The notes: generated from the sequence alone by a model not told the origin. Shown: positions 32,501 through 44,640, counted from the first letter of the stretch. The stretch is DNA of 64,000 nucleotides from Neoceratodus forsteri (GCA_016271365.2 JADMNL010000028.1:97061501-97125500), one strand, 5' to 3'. Made by a program: numbers and translations.

Positions 32501-33154
32501 TTATAATAATGCACTTTGATTCACCTCGGGCCTTACCCAAAACTTATTTAATAAATTACAGAAAATAATAACAAATCACATATGATATTATCCTATGCTC
32601 TCCAGATTCAAGTATAATGGCAAATGACACTGCTTATCACACTTCTAATTATATGAAAAATCAATATTTTATTTACACATATGTACAAGTCCTAAATATT
32701 CATAATTAGCATAAATATCAAGCCTAATATTGTAAACATCAAAATTGTTTCAGATAATCCAGCAAACTAATAAAACAAATTCTAGCAAATAAACAATGCA
32801 AAGGAATAAGCAATACTCAGCATAATAAATGGTAATAGTTATACTAAACTTTTATCATACTTTGTATTTACCAAAACCTTTATGCATAAGAATATGCAAC
32901 TCATAAGATCAATATCTCAGATTGTTTCTGTATAAAACTTGTTTCAAAATGTTATAGCATGTAAAATGTATTCTCTATGAGAACTGGCAACAACTCATTA
33001 CATTAGTGTTTTGTACTACACTTTCATAAATTCAGTTTTAACTTTTCAGATCATGCAAAATTTCTTAGTTTAAGCTTAAACTAGATATACCCAAACTCTA
33101 TAGTTAAAAGCAAGTTCCCTTCTTACTTTCCCAGATAAGCCAATTTAAATTTAA
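32501..33154. other. AT-rich non-coding interval
   Basis: Strongly AT-rich, with no homology-bearing frame and no clear repeat. It may be unique sequence or the fading edge of an old element. Confidence 0.5.
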
Positions 33155-36100
33155 ATTTAAATAATTTTTTTATTTTATATTGCAATCGGTTTACAACCTT
33201 TGAGCCAGAGGCTCATTTCCAAAGGTACCTCGTCAAGAGAAGAGAAGATAATACAAGTACAAAATACATACTATAAGCGAACATATGCATAAAGATGCAG
33301 GCATACATGGATCCTGGGTACAGTTTACATTGGTTGCATTATAAGGTGCAGATTCAGGTATTATAGATAAAAGGTTTGGTTACAGGGTTTAGCAGCATAA
33401 ATGTATGACATTTGCAAAATGAAACAGTCAGACAGGTTCCATGGTATTAGTTACAGAGATAGTAAAACATGTGACAAGGACAGTACAGCAGGTAGTTTGA
33501 TTCAGTAACAGTAGTGCATACTAGTAGGACAATTTAGCAAGCAGTATAATAAGATTCAATCATACATGGTACATTCTTGACAGTAGAGAGAAGGTAGGCA
33601 GTTGGATATGGCAGTAATGTAGGTGGTAGGAATAAGGTGGTACGGAGAGGGTGCAGCCCAGTGGGCATTATCAGGACAAAGGGTGCTTGTACACCCGTTA
33701 TGCACAGGTGCAGCAGCGCCTGTTGAACAGCTCGCTTTTGAGTGCAGTTTTGAATTTGGAGATAGTGGGGATTTCAGAGATGGAGCAAGGAAGTGTGTTG
33801 TACCAAGAAGGGGCTCTGTGGCAGAGAGACCTCTGTCCATGTGAGGTCCTAGATCGAGGAACCAGGAAGGTGGCCTTGCAGGAGGTCCGAGTACCGACTA
33901 GAGGTTGGGCTAGGAGGAGGGAGGATGTCAGCCCGGGTGGAGAAAGTCCTAGCAGGGTTTTTTTAGCTATAAGGCAAGTTTGGTATTGCAGCCATTCGTC
34001 AAGGTTTAGCACTGTTGCCATGTCATAAAGCTGGCACGTATGTGTGAGCCTAGGGGCCCCTGTGATTAGCCTGCATGCCTTATTTAGGACGAGGCGGATT
34101 TTGTTTAGAGCAGTTGTGTTGGCAGCACCGTAGACAGGTAGCCCATAGTCAACTAGGGATAGTATGGAGGATGTAACTGCAAGCCGGAGGGCATCGGGGG
34201 GAGACAGTTTTTGTAGTGGTACAAGATACCAAGCCGTATATTGGTAGCAGAGGCAAGTGCTTCAATGTGGGTGTGGTAGGTGAGGGCTGAGTCAAAGGAG
34301 ACCCCTAGGTACTTATAGGAGTGGACTTGCTCCAGTTGCTGTTTGGAGTTGGAGAGGATACGGAGAGGGGAGTTGTAAGCTTTGTTTTGAGGGTGGGCAA
34401 AGAGCATAGTTTTAGATTTTTTAAGATTTAGGACCAACCTATGCTCTTTAAACCAGGTTTCAGTGTCATTATAGGAACATTGCAGGGAAACCTGGAGGGA
34501 GGAGGGGTTACGGTCGGTGGCGAAGATGACGGTGTCATCTGCATACAGCAGAATTTTCCCAGTGCAAGCACTGGGCAGGGTGTTAAGGTATAGCGACAAG
34601 AGTAGGGGTCCCAGGATGGAGCCCTGTGGAACCCCAGAGAGGATAGGACGTGGATTGGAAAGTGTCCCACCAATATTGACACGTTGGGAGAGTGCGGATA
34701 GGTAGCTGGAGCACCAGGCAAGTGGTCCAGTGGCAAAACCAGAGTGACAGAGGGCTTCCAGCAGTAGGGGTGGAGACCGTGTCGGCCTTCTGATAGGTCG
34801 AGGAACACGGCCCCCGCCAGGGAGCCAGCTTCCATGGAGGAGTGTAGGAAGGATGCGAATCCAACAACAGCTGTGCTAGTACTGTGTCCTGCACAGAATC
34901 CGTGCTGTTCAGGGCAGAGGATGTTGTATTTGGTCAGGTATTCAGTGATTTGCGTGGCAACTAGTTTTTCCAGTGCCTTGGAAAGGGGTGGGAGTATGGA
35001 GATAGGTCGGTAGTTCCCAGCTAAGGACCTGTCACACCCTTTATGGATAGGAGTAACAGTGGCAGTTTTCCATGTAGTGGGGAATTGTCCCAGGCAGAGG
35101 GATTTGTTGAGAAGGCTGGTGAGTGGGGTGAGGACCTGATCCAGTACCAGCTGGAGAATTCTGTGGTCCAGGTTGTTGTCACCGGGACTGTTGCCTTTTA
35201 GTGCACGGGTCAGGTGCGGTCTGGCTTCCTGGGCAGTTACCCTACGTAGGTAGAAGCTAGGGCGATGGAGGGCAGGGGCAGGTTGGGAGGGTGGTTGGTC
35301 AAAGAAGTTACTGGGGAGGATAGGGCTAAGGTCAGTAAAGGAGGTGTTGAGGAGGTTTGCAATGTCAGCAGGGTCTGTAACGGTGGTGTTGTCAGTAGTA
35401 ATCTGAGAAGGGGGAAGGGAGCGAGTGTTCCCATTCAGTTGTTTGACATTGTCCCAGAAGGTACGGGAGCACCCCCAGGAGGCGGTGAGGGTGGCCTGAT
35501 AGTGGTCGGCCTTAGCTTTCCTGATTGCCCATGTGCACTTATTCCATGCAGCGTTGTAGGCCTGTCTGTCTGCTGGTCACCCAGTTTCTATGGCATGGTG
35601 CCAAAGATTATCCCTGTGCCTGAGCAGCCATGAAAAGGCAGGGGTAATCCAGGGCAGGTTATGTTTTTTGGATCGGACGGCTGAGAGGGGAGCAAAGAGG
35701 TCACAGGCTTTACTAAAGGTTAGGGTAAAGAAGGCAAGGGCAGTGTCAATATCAGGAGCGTGCAGAATGGGGACCAGTCTTGCTGTCTGGTTGTATTGTT
35801 TAAGTTTTTCAGACCACGGTCTGAAACACCGAAGGGTGCGACTGGGCAGTGGGTCGAGGTGAGGTGGCATCCAGTGGAACAGCACAGGGAATGGTCACTG
35901 AGTGAATCAGGGAGGACTTGGATGTCCAGGATTTTGGGGTGGTTTGTGATGATGACATCTAGGAGGGTGCTGTACCTCTTTAGGGTTCACTGTGTGGGTT
36001 GGGAGACTAGTTGTGTTAGATCCAGGGCTGTGAAGGAGTCCCGAGTGGGGAGGAGGAGGAGGGGCTCAGCCAGTTCTCATTATGTCCCCCACAATGACTT

Positions 36101-36900
36101 GATCAGCACTGTGAGGGAGGGTGGCAAGATAGTCAGTTAATGATAATAGTGCTGGGTTTTGGTTCCTGGGAGGTATAGGCAGTGGTGAGATAAAGGGTGT
36201 GTCTGGCGGGGTCCGGGGTAAGCTTAATGGTGAGGGCCTGAGCCCCACTTACAAGGTCCGAGCAGGAGAGCGAGACCAGTGAGAGAGTTCCTGGTGTAGA
36301 TAGCACAGCCACCCCCACATTTGGTTACTCGATCCTCATGGTATAGGGTGTAGCCGGGGAGGGTGACAAAGGTGTCAGGGGTGGATTTAGATAGCCACGT
36401 TTCCACCAGCGCAATGATGTCGGGTTTGTGCAGTGTGACCCAGCATTGGAGGGAGTCAAATTTTTTCAAGAGGCTGCATATATTCATGGAGGTAATCAAC
36501 AGACCGGGGTGCCCACCTGCTGTGGAGGTCAGGGTGGGACCAGGGTTAGGGTGGATATTGCCTGTTAAGAGTAGTAGGAGGACAACAGCTCTGGCCAGGG
36601 TGCGATGATATGAATTTTGCCTGCGGTTAGGAGGAGATGGGGGTGGGACCATTGGGGAGCAGGGGATGGGTAGGGATTGCGAGGTGGGGAGGGCAAGGTT
36701 GATGAGCCACCCGGGATGGGCTGGGAGGAAGGAGGGGGAGTGGCCGGGAGATGGATGCTGTAGGCCAGTGTACATGGACATTGTAGGGTGAGTGGGAACT
36801 ATGTTGGCGGGAATTAATGGTGCAATTTCCTGTGACCCAGGGGAGATATCAGGCTGGAAGGAGGAGGGTACCAGAAGGAGGATGACGGGGAGGGAGTTTA
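33155..36900 (-). mobile_element. LINE A (CR1/L2/Rex-type non-LTR retrotransposon), minus strand
   Basis: The 3' end on the plus-strand left side is TTTTTTTATTTTATATTGCAA followed by GGTTTACAACCTTTGAGCC, nearly the same as the left edge of LINE B (46720). Coding parts run leftwards from 36781: leader with 2A-like motif, endonuclease, linker, reverse transcriptase, C-terminal region. The length of about 3.7 kb is close to complete for a single-ORF element of this type. All frames are broken. Confidence 0.8.
34153..36781 (-). pseudogene. LINE A polyprotein remnant with leader, 2A-like motif, endonuclease and reverse transcriptase
   Basis: The first frame (36781-36224) starts MSMYTGLQHPSPGHS and runs through a Pro-rich stretch to a hydrophobic ARAVVLLLLLTG. 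GNIHPNPGP follows at 36536-36562, then the endonuclease start ITSMNICSLLKKFDSL, PDIIALVETWLS and GGGCAIY. The linker continues in other frames (about 35885-35580, LWHHAIETG). Reverse transcriptase pieces include GAVFLDLSEG (about 34800) and LLYADDTVIF with YADD at 34535-34546, then LVLNLKKSKTMLF, YKYLGVSFDS and NIRLGILYHYKNCLP. The 2A-like motif sits directly between the leader and the endonuclease. At least five frame breaks make it inactive. Confidence 0.8.
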
Positions 36901-38603
36901 GAAATTACCAAGACCATTAACTGAAATTAATTAGTGAAAGTAATTAAAAGGGAATACTTATATTTCTGGTTGTAGAAGTGGTTCTCCTTTTCTCAACTTA
37001 GAACTCCTGGTTGAGTCTGGCTCTTGATGAAAAAATCTCTGTTAGCTAACCTTGACCCTGGAACTTCTTTTGGCAGGGACACACTCTGCAAGTTAAACTT
37101 TTGCTAAATGTCACTTTACCAAAAGTCAGTTTTTGGATTTGTAGAACACAGCTTCAATTTGAACAGTCCATAGCAATACTGGATTCAAAGAACTTTCTTG
37201 TGGATAGCAAAGTTGTTTCAACAACTGGAACTTGATGACTCTTTCATGTTGTACATCTGCTTTTAAAACCTTAGGACACTAGATCTCTTTCTGCTCAGCA
37301 CACTGTATAGCTTGTGCGAGTTTTAAAATAAGTCTGTGTCTTGACAACAGCAGGCAACATTACTTCAGTCAAGGTTCAGCAGATGAAACACAAACCTTGT
37401 TTCATACACAATGAGAATGTCCTTGCATCTGGTTTTTGCACCTGGATCTTCTGGCAACACTGCATAAGCTTTTGGCCATCCTTAGGCTGGTCCCTGCATT
37501 TCAAACAGGTGTGGCCCAAAGTTCTTTGGCATAGCTACAGCATAAAGCCTTTAGAATTCTTAGTTAAACTAACATAGATCCTTCTGCATCAATTTTTTGG
37601 TCCAGACTGAGGTGTGACCAGACAAGGCCACTAATATAAAACTGCCCCAGTGATGACATCCTGGATTTTGATTGGCCTGAGTCACTAGAAAGGTAGGACA
37701 TCTCAGAAGATAAATGATAACATACAGACATGACTCCTAAGCCATCTCCTTTTTTCCTCAGGCTTGTTTTTGGTCAAAATTATTTTCTTTAAATAAAATT
37801 TTTATATAACCTAATATAAACATTAAACTTACATATTCAGGCGTAATACATTAAGCAAATTATTCTGATAAAAGACTGATATTTGTAGTATTTATATTTC
37901 CTAAGTTACACTATTAAGATTATAACTTCATAATTTTAATAACACTTCTTAAAATAATGTGATAGTCTTGCTCTAAGTGTTCTAAGCTACAGAATGATAT
38001 AAGATTTGTAAGAAAAATCCATTCTTAAAGTCTTTAAAATATTACTTTTTGTAGAAACACATGAGATCATTGTTCTTCCAAGGAAAGTAATAAATCACTG
38101 TCAGAAAAGTTAATTTACTATAAACATTTAGATGATATTTCTCTCTATAGCAACAAACTACCGACTTAAGAGTCATATTGTTAGACTTCCTAAGACATGA
38201 GCTATCATGAGATACTAGATTTGATCAGTTTCCAAATAAGAAAATTATATTAAATAAGTTTTAATTATAACTTTTGAACCCTTGGTCCTGCAATCATGAA
38301 ATTGGGTAAGCTTATTCATCATAGTGTCCAATAACTGTCCAATTTTCGTGATGGCATCATAATGGGCTTTTGAGTTATAAACAAAATACTTTCCTAATAT
38401 ACAAAGTTTAAACAGAGGAAACATTTTTTTTCTTCCATAAGTCTGTACCGGTCACATGACCTCCTATCTGATTGTAGTCATGGATACCTAGCTCGAGCTA
38501 TGACTTCCTTGTACAAAACACCCATAAATCCTAATAAAAGTGTCTTCCCTAGAATGTGGAACATGTAAGTTAAGCTCCATCTTATCTCTGTTCTACAGCT
38601 AAA
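36901..38603. other. AT-rich non-coding interval
   Basis: No homology-bearing frame. The right part (about 38440-38590) has CCCATAAATCCTAATAAAAG, a TATA-like and polyadenylation-like pair that could belong to a solo LTR. I found no matching second LTR, primer-binding site or retroviral gene, so I leave it unassigned. Confidence 0.4.
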
Positions 38604-38899
38604 GCACATAGAAACATAGAAGTTGACGGCAGATAAGGACCGCAAGGCCCATCCAGTCTGCCCATTTCTTTTTCTACCTTATAAATGTGCCATTGGCCTT
38701 TGCTCTGTCAGTGGCCTATCTATTCATAGTCATTTGTACTGCTCCCTTATGCCTATCCCATGCCTGTTTGAAGCCCTGCACTGTATTCATAGCCACCACT
38801 TCTTGTGGTAAGCCATTCCATGCATCCACCACCCTTTCTGTGAAAAAAGAATTTCACATTCCCCTCTAATCGGCTCCCCTAATCTCATGCTGTGTCCTC

Positions 38900-41640
38900 T
38901 TGTCCTGCTATTTTTCTTATATTTAAACATGTTAGACTCTTTTCACCTTGTTTATGCCCTTAAGGTGTTTGAATGCCTCGATCATATCACCTCTCCCTCC
39001 TTTGCTCAAGGGTATACAGATTGAGCGCTGTTAATCTGTCCTCATATGTCTTCTGATGCAGTCCCTGCACCATTTTGTTGCCCTTCTCTGGACTGCCTCA
39101 ATGGTTAATGTCCTTGTGAAGGTGTGTCCTCCAATACTGCACGCAGTACTCCAGATGGGGCCTAACCAGTGTCTTGTACAGAGGGATTATTACCTCCTCT
39201 TACGACTTGTGATACCTCTACTAATCACCCTAACACCCCTAGCCTTACCTACTGCTTTAGAGGTCTGCTTTGATGATTTTAGGTCATCAGTGATGATGAT
39301 GCCAAGTCTCTTTCTTCCTTTGTGACTGCTAGCAACTCCTCCCAGCCTATAGGTGGCCTCTAGGTTTCTCTTCCCTATGTGCATGGTTTTGCACTTCTTG
39401 CATTAAATCCAGTTGCCACTCTTCTGACCATTCTGCTAGTTTATCCAGATCTCTTCTCATTCTGCCCACCCCATCTGGATCATCTACTCTGTTGCAGATC
39501 TTGGTGTCATCTGCAAACAGACAAGCCTTACCTCTAGTCCATCTGCAAGGTCACTAATGAAGATGTTGAAGAGGACTGGCCCCAGGACTGATCCCTGAGG
39601 TACCCCACTTGTGACTTGCATCTCTTCTGACTGTATACCATTTACCACCACTCTCTGTTTTCTGCCTGTCAACCAGTTTGCCACCCAGTTGACCAACTTC
39701 TGACCCACCCGAGCCTACCCAGCTTATTTATCAATCTTCTATGTGGAACAGTGTCAAAGCTTTGCTGAAGTCCAAGGTAGGCGACATCAACTGCTCCCCT
39801 TGGTCCACCACTCTGGTTACCCAGTCAAAGAAATCTATGAGATTAGTTTGACAGGACCTTCCTTTTGTAAACCCATGCTGTCTTGGATCCTGTGCCCCTA
39901 TGGATTCCAGGTGTTGCACTATCCTTTCCTTAAGGAGTGTCTCCACAATCTTGCCCACTACTGAGGTAAGACTGACTGGTCTGTAGTTCCCTGCCTCCTC
40001 CCTGCTACCACTCTTGTGGAGCAGGATCACATGAGCCCTTCTCGAGTCTTCTGGGACCTCTCCTGTGCTCAGAGACTCACTAAACAATTCTGCTATTGGC
40101 TCTGCTAGTTCCTCCTTTAGCTCCTTAAGTACCCTGGGATGTATGCCATCAGGTCCCATTGCCTTATCCACCCTGAGCTTAGCAAGCTCTTGTAGGACCC
40201 TTTCTTTTGTGAAGGGGTAGTGCTCACCTCCCTCCCTGTGTCCATGATGTTGAGCTGTGGCCCTGCCCTACCTTCTCTTCAGTAAATACTGAGCAAAAGT
40301 ATCTATTTAGGATAGATGCCTTTACAGGGTCCTCCTCCCACATGCTCCTTTCTCCATTAAGCTTAGCAATACCCCTCTGGACTTTCTCCTTTCACTAATA
40401 TATCTATAGAAAGTCTTGTCACCTTCTTTTACTGTTCGTGCAGTATTTCCTCAGTTTGGGACTTTGCTCTGCCTTACTGCCTTACCTGCTTCCTTTAGGG
40501 CAGTTTGGTATGCCTCCCATCTTCATCCCGCTGTTCCTTATATTTCCTGAAGGCCAGCCTTTGGCTCTGACCTTTTCTGCTATTGTATTTGAGAAATAAA
40601 GTGGTTTCCTTCTTCTTTGCACTTCCTTTTCTGTCTAACACAATGGGATGTTGCTTCAAGTATTGCATCCTAATGCTTGCCCACTTTGCCTGTACCCTCA
40701 CCTGTGTTTTTTTTGCCAGGGCTAGCTTAACTCTGTTGGCCATCTTATCAAAGTCAGTTCCTCTGAAGTCCCATATTTTTGCCTTGAATGGGATGATTTA
40801 GATGTAGTAGCCAAATTGAACCATACCATGTGATGGTCACTGGCCCCAGGTGACCTTCTACCTGGAGATCTGTGATCCCTTCTTTGTTAGTCAGTACTAG
40901 ATCTAGGATAGCCCTGTCTCTTGTGGGTTGCTGTACCAGTTGTTTGAGGCCTCCTGCAGGGAATCCACTATGAGTCTAGTTCTGGCAGATGTTCCTGCTG
41001 GTATTGACCAATCTGTATCCGCATGTTGAAGTCTCCCATTATCAGAACCTCCCTTTAGCTGTCATGTTTTGTATATCTTCTCACAGTAATGTGTCTATGT
41101 CCTCCTCTGGTCTGGGGGCCTGTAGACAACCCCAGTTCTTATGGCTGTCCCATTTCCTGTTTCCAGGGTGACCCACAGTTCTTCTGGCTCCTTATGTGTA
41201 TTCTGAATTTCTGTAGCTTTGATATTTTCATTAACATACAGGGCCGCTGCACCCCTCCCTTTGCACCTCGGTCTCTTCTGAACAATACATAGCCAGGTAC
41301 TGAAGTCTCCCAAGTGTGGTTACTGGTAAACCATGTCTCACTAATTGCTACTATGTCCAGTTTAGCCTCTAACATTATTGCCTGCAGGTCTGGGATCTTA
41401 TTTCCCAGGCTGTGAGCATTTGTGTACATGATTTTCCATTGGCCAGATTTTGGTGTGTTAGTTGTTGGGTGAAGTTTGGCATTACCCCTGTGTGTCGTAT
41501 GGGGAGACAAACCTTTTTTTCTTACCTGGTGATGCAAATGAACGGCAAACATGCTGAATTCCTGTTTGACCACTAGCTGAGGGGGGAGGGGTGTTCTTCC
41601 CATTCGACGTATGGGGTGCTGCACCCCTCCCATTTGCTAG
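38900..41640 (-). pseudogene. CR1 ORF2: endonuclease and reverse transcriptase, broken
   Basis: The endonuclease start reads KIMYTNAHSLGNKIPDLQAI, LDIVAISETWF, VPGYVLFRRDR (about 41450-41290), then VYRPPD near 41110. The reverse transcriptase has MDKAMGPDGIHPRVLKEL (40171), [74 protein letters not shown] (about 39605) and FADD at 39506-39517, the last out of frame with the preceding part. [19 protein letters not shown] (39190) and further C-terminal pieces follow. Single-base indels are frequent, roughly one per 200-400 bp. Confidence 0.85.
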
Positions 41641-41679
41641 TTTAAATATTCTGCAAAGACGCCAAACTTCTGCCCAATG

Positions 41680-42510
41680 CACTGACTCCCTTTAGTCAGA
41701 TGCAGTCCATCAAATTTAAAGAACTTTGCCCCAGAACTGTTGCCAGTTCCCTACAAATCTGTGTCCTTTTCCTGGCACCAGCCCTTGAGCCACATGTTTA
41801 GGTCCCCTATCTCCTTCTCTGACCTTCCGTCCATCTGCTCCCTCTCCCAGACTGGCAGGATCTCAGAGAAGGAGATGCCGGATGAAATAGATGATAGTTT
41901 GTCACCCAGCCTAGTCAGGTGTTCCTTGGTCTCCACAACTGACCAGCTGGCGAGATCATAATCCCTATGTGTACTAGGACATCAATGTTTTCTCCTGCTT
42001 TGTGAACAATTTTAGCAATGCGGTCAGTGTCTCTCCATGCTGATGTACCTGGGAGACATCTGATCATCACCCCTGACTGGAGATGGGTATCAACTCCCTG
42101 AATCATGGAGTCCCCTATGATCAGAAGTTTTTTGGATTTCCTTTGTGCTTGTTTTGTTTTGGTTCCTGATTTGGGTGAGTTTTGTTGTGTTAGCTCCTGT
42201 GTCGCAGTGTCCTGCTCTGCAGTGTCTTCTGCCTCTTTATTTGATTTCAGAGATAGAGGCAGATACCTGTTTGTAGTGTTTATATGGTTTTTGGAGGTAA
42301 TGTTGGAGAGCAGAGAGTGATGGGGCACCTGATTTGCTCCTCCTAACCACCTGCCAACCTCCTGACCAACTACCCTCCGCGGTCGAGGTTTCTGTTGGAT
42401 GCTGGGGAAATGGTGGGTGGTTCTTATAATGTATTTCCTTCAATATGAAATTTGAGGCTGGCAATCTCTGCCCATGCTGCCCGGAGCTGAGCCCTAAGAT
42501 CTCCAAAGGT
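41680..42510 (-). pseudogene. CR1 ORF1 with GDSL/SGNH esterase-like domain, broken
   Basis: CR1-type ORF1 proteins often carry an esterase domain; its role in retrotransposition is not settled. The N-terminal part (42506-42237) has GWQVVRRSKSGAPSLSALQH. After a shift, a polar Lys/Gln/Glu stretch leads to KKLLIIGDSMIQGVDTHLQS, which holds the GDS nucleophile motif (about 42110-42085). CLPGTSAWRDTDRI and VLVHIG follow. Downstream, in another frame, comes FKFDGLHLTKG (about 41717-41688), matching the Asp-x-x-His dyad (DGLH) of this family. All three expected catalytic positions are therefore still readable although the frame is broken. Confidence 0.75.
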
Positions 42511-42540
42511 CAGCATGTAGGACAGTGTCCTAAATCCTGT

Positions 42541-42984
42541 AAGACTGTCCTTCTGAAAATTGTTCCACAGTACCTGCAGTTAATGAAATCCATTCCAAAT
42601 AAGTTGCTGGGTTTGTAACCTAGTCAGAGTAATTAGAAGGAGAAAAAAAAAGGAAAAAAAAATGCAAGTAATGGTTTAATTGTGCTTTGTTTAACTTGTT
42701 ATAACAAGTTAAATTACTAGTGCCCCTGTAAATGAGATCACCTTGCCCTGAAATTTAAAACAATCTCTTTAAGACCATTTATTTTCTGAACTCTGAAACT
42801 GTCTGCATTTTAAATGGCATCATTCCTCCATTTTTCTGTTTTAAGACTTAATCAACATTAATCTTAACCAGAAATTAGCTTAACATGTCACATCTTAATA
42901 CCATATAAAAATCAGATACAAGAATAATAATAATTAAAAATCAATTTTTGATAATAAAAATAAAATAAGTTATCCATCAAGGGT
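42541..42984. other. AT-rich non-coding interval
   Basis: A-rich around 42640-42662. No homology-bearing frame. Confidence 0.4.
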
Positions 42985-43480
42985 TTTGTCCCTACAAACC
43001 TACAGAATGGTATCCAGTACCACCTAAAAGTTGTTACCGCTTGCAATTCATTTTTGAACCCAGACACTGAAAAAGTTGTGCCCATCACACGGTTTATCAA
43101 CTGTGACACCACACACGTGGTGTATAAGGCTGAATGTAGTTGTTATAAGTTCTACATTGGGAAGACAAAGAGGAGATTAAAAGAAAGAGTGAGAGACCAC
43201 AAGAGGGCATTGTCTAGTGCCAATATAGACTATGTATTGGCTCACCATGTCCTTAACTCTAAAACCCCAATCAGCAACAAACTCAGCTTTATGGTGGGGG
43301 GGGCAGCATTGATGCCATTCTCTGCAAAGCAAAAGCATTTTGGGTCTACCACTCAAGTGCCACTACTCTGCCATGGCCAAATGACAGGTTTGAACATGCT
43401 TACATTTTTATAATGCTAAACTGTCTTAATTTAAAACTGATATAGTGCTTGCAGCGATAATCTTTATGTCTTAACTGATA
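42985..43480 (+). mobile_element. Penelope-like 3' fragment (GIY-YIG plus UTR), plus strand
   Basis: From about 43010 (CCAGTACCACCTAAAAGTTG) to 43480 the DNA matches the reverse complement of PLE-1 from about 30640 down to 30140. It includes TTTTTATAATGCTAAACTGT and TGATATAGTGCTTGCAGCGA. The same orientation as PLE-2, and the fact that it begins roughly where PLE-2 ends, suggest it may be the other half of that copy. Confidence 0.75.
43054..43413 (+). pseudogene. Penelope-like GIY-YIG endonuclease domain
   Basis: GIY-YIG nucleases cut DNA; in Penelope elements the domain sits C-terminal to the reverse transcriptase. The peptide reads TRFINCDTTHVVYKAECSC, then KFYIGKTKRRLKERVRDHKR. This gives the VVY (GIY equivalent), YIG, the catalytic Arg region (KTKRRLKER) and the His of RDH in the expected spacing. 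The reading frame is open from before 43054 to about 43310, but then diverges after a G-run (43297-43304) that probably hides a frameshift. The Cys pair (ECSC) before YIG is common in this group. Without the reverse transcriptase half it is a fragment. Confidence 0.8.
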
Positions 43481-44239
43481 TCTCTGTATCAACTGTTCCT
43501 CAAGGGAAGACTTGTTATAGTCGACAAGGGCTAGTAGAAAGCAGCTCAGCCTGCACCAACCTGTATTTTGTAACCACTCTTATTTGTGAATTGAGTATCA
43601 TAAAAGTGATTTTGATACAACTTACTGATTATCAGCTGAACTGTGTTGCTCCCTGTGCAGTGCCACAGATCTCTTGCTTCTGTTTGTTGTCTGGGGCTGG
43701 CTGCCCCTTTCTTGTGTGCATTGGCCTAGCATTGTGGATATCGTGGTTCCCTTCCTTGGACAGTAACTGCTTCTAGACCAATGAGGTTTCAGGATTTTCT
43801 ATCCATTTTATAATACATTTTCTCTCTGAGTGTGTGCCTGAAGGAGGAGAGTTGAAGTTTTCATTGGACAGCTCTGTCAAAGAAGGCTTTACGAACAGCC
43901 TGTGTTGCCAATACAGCAGAAGGTAATCTGATGCAATTTACACATTGCATTCAATATATCCCTGTACCATCTTCAAGGCTGGAATTTCCATTGCCAGTAA
44001 GGTGGATATTTCACCCATTTTGTTTTCATCCAATAGCATATCCTAGAAAGTTTTGCCACTTGCTTATGATCTTGCAGTCACAGTAGCCATCCTTGGTTGG
44101 ACCTCCTCCTCTTCCTCATTCTGTACAGTAGCAGCAGCAGGAGCAATAGATATGCAGCCTCTCTTCCCCCATTCCTCCTGCTCCACCAAATAAGATTTAG
44201 AGATGGGTGCTGATGATGACTGTTCTGAGGTATAGCTGT
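43481..44239. other. Non-coding interval with module A and a possible transposon-gene remnant
   Basis: Module A copy 4 (minus) lies at 43776-43813 (ACCAATGAGG, CAGGATTTTCTATCCA, TTTTATAATA). On the minus strand about 44190-43930 gives an acidic run (NEEEEE), then IAPAAATVQ-like and LLAMEIPALKMVQG stretches that faintly recall the C-terminal part of Myb/SANT-like proteins of Harbinger-type transposons. That match is weak. Confidence 0.3.
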
Positions 44240-44640
44240 TTAGTTTAGTTTATTAGTCTAGGAATTAATACCTTTGCGCCAGGGCTCTTTTACAAAGGTT
44301 CCACGTCACAAAGAACATTTAACAAAGCACGATACACATTACAGGTAAAACCAGACAGGAAAGTTACATCATAAATTTGCTATTAACAGTTTAAGGCAGT
44401 AATGTTTTTAAGTTTCATAGAAAAACAAGCTATAACAGGTTCAAGCGAGACAATTTCGAGATTAAGGAAACTTCCAGGGAGAGGGTGATCATTAGGCGCC
44501 AAAAGGAGGCTAGAGAGGAGGGAAAGGTGGTGAGCGGGAGAGTAAGTGAGAGGGGACAGGAAAAAAGGGGGGGAGTGAGTTTGGGTGGGAGACAGGAAGT
44601 AGTAGAGGTACCAGAGGGTTCTCTCTCTTCTTTGGACCAT
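44240..44640 (-). mobile_element. LINE 3'-terminal fragment, minus strand
   Basis: The left edge TTTAGTTTATTAGTCTAGG, then GGCTCTTTTACAAAGGTTCC, matches the fragment at 11894-12420, with the same G/A-rich body beyond it (about 44510-44600). It represents the 3'UTR of a LINE related to LINEs A and B. No coding part. Confidence 0.55.

Larger units (their letters stand above)
38604..42540 (-). mobile_element. Near full-length CR1 retrotransposon, minus strand
   Basis: The 3' terminus on the plus strand is ACATAGAAACATAGAAG at 38606, the complement of the CR1 octamer repeat, followed by GGCCCATCCAGTCTGCCCAT as in the other CR1 copies. Reading leftwards from 42540 are ORF1 with an esterase domain, then ORF2 endonuclease, reverse transcriptase and C-terminal domain, and the 3'UTR. 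The length of about 3.9 kb suggests near completeness. All frames are broken. Confidence 0.85.

Noticed and set aside
38440..38600. Solo LTR (TATA-like plus AATAAA)
   Set aside because: No partner LTR, no TG...CA ends with flanking duplication, and no internal region were found.
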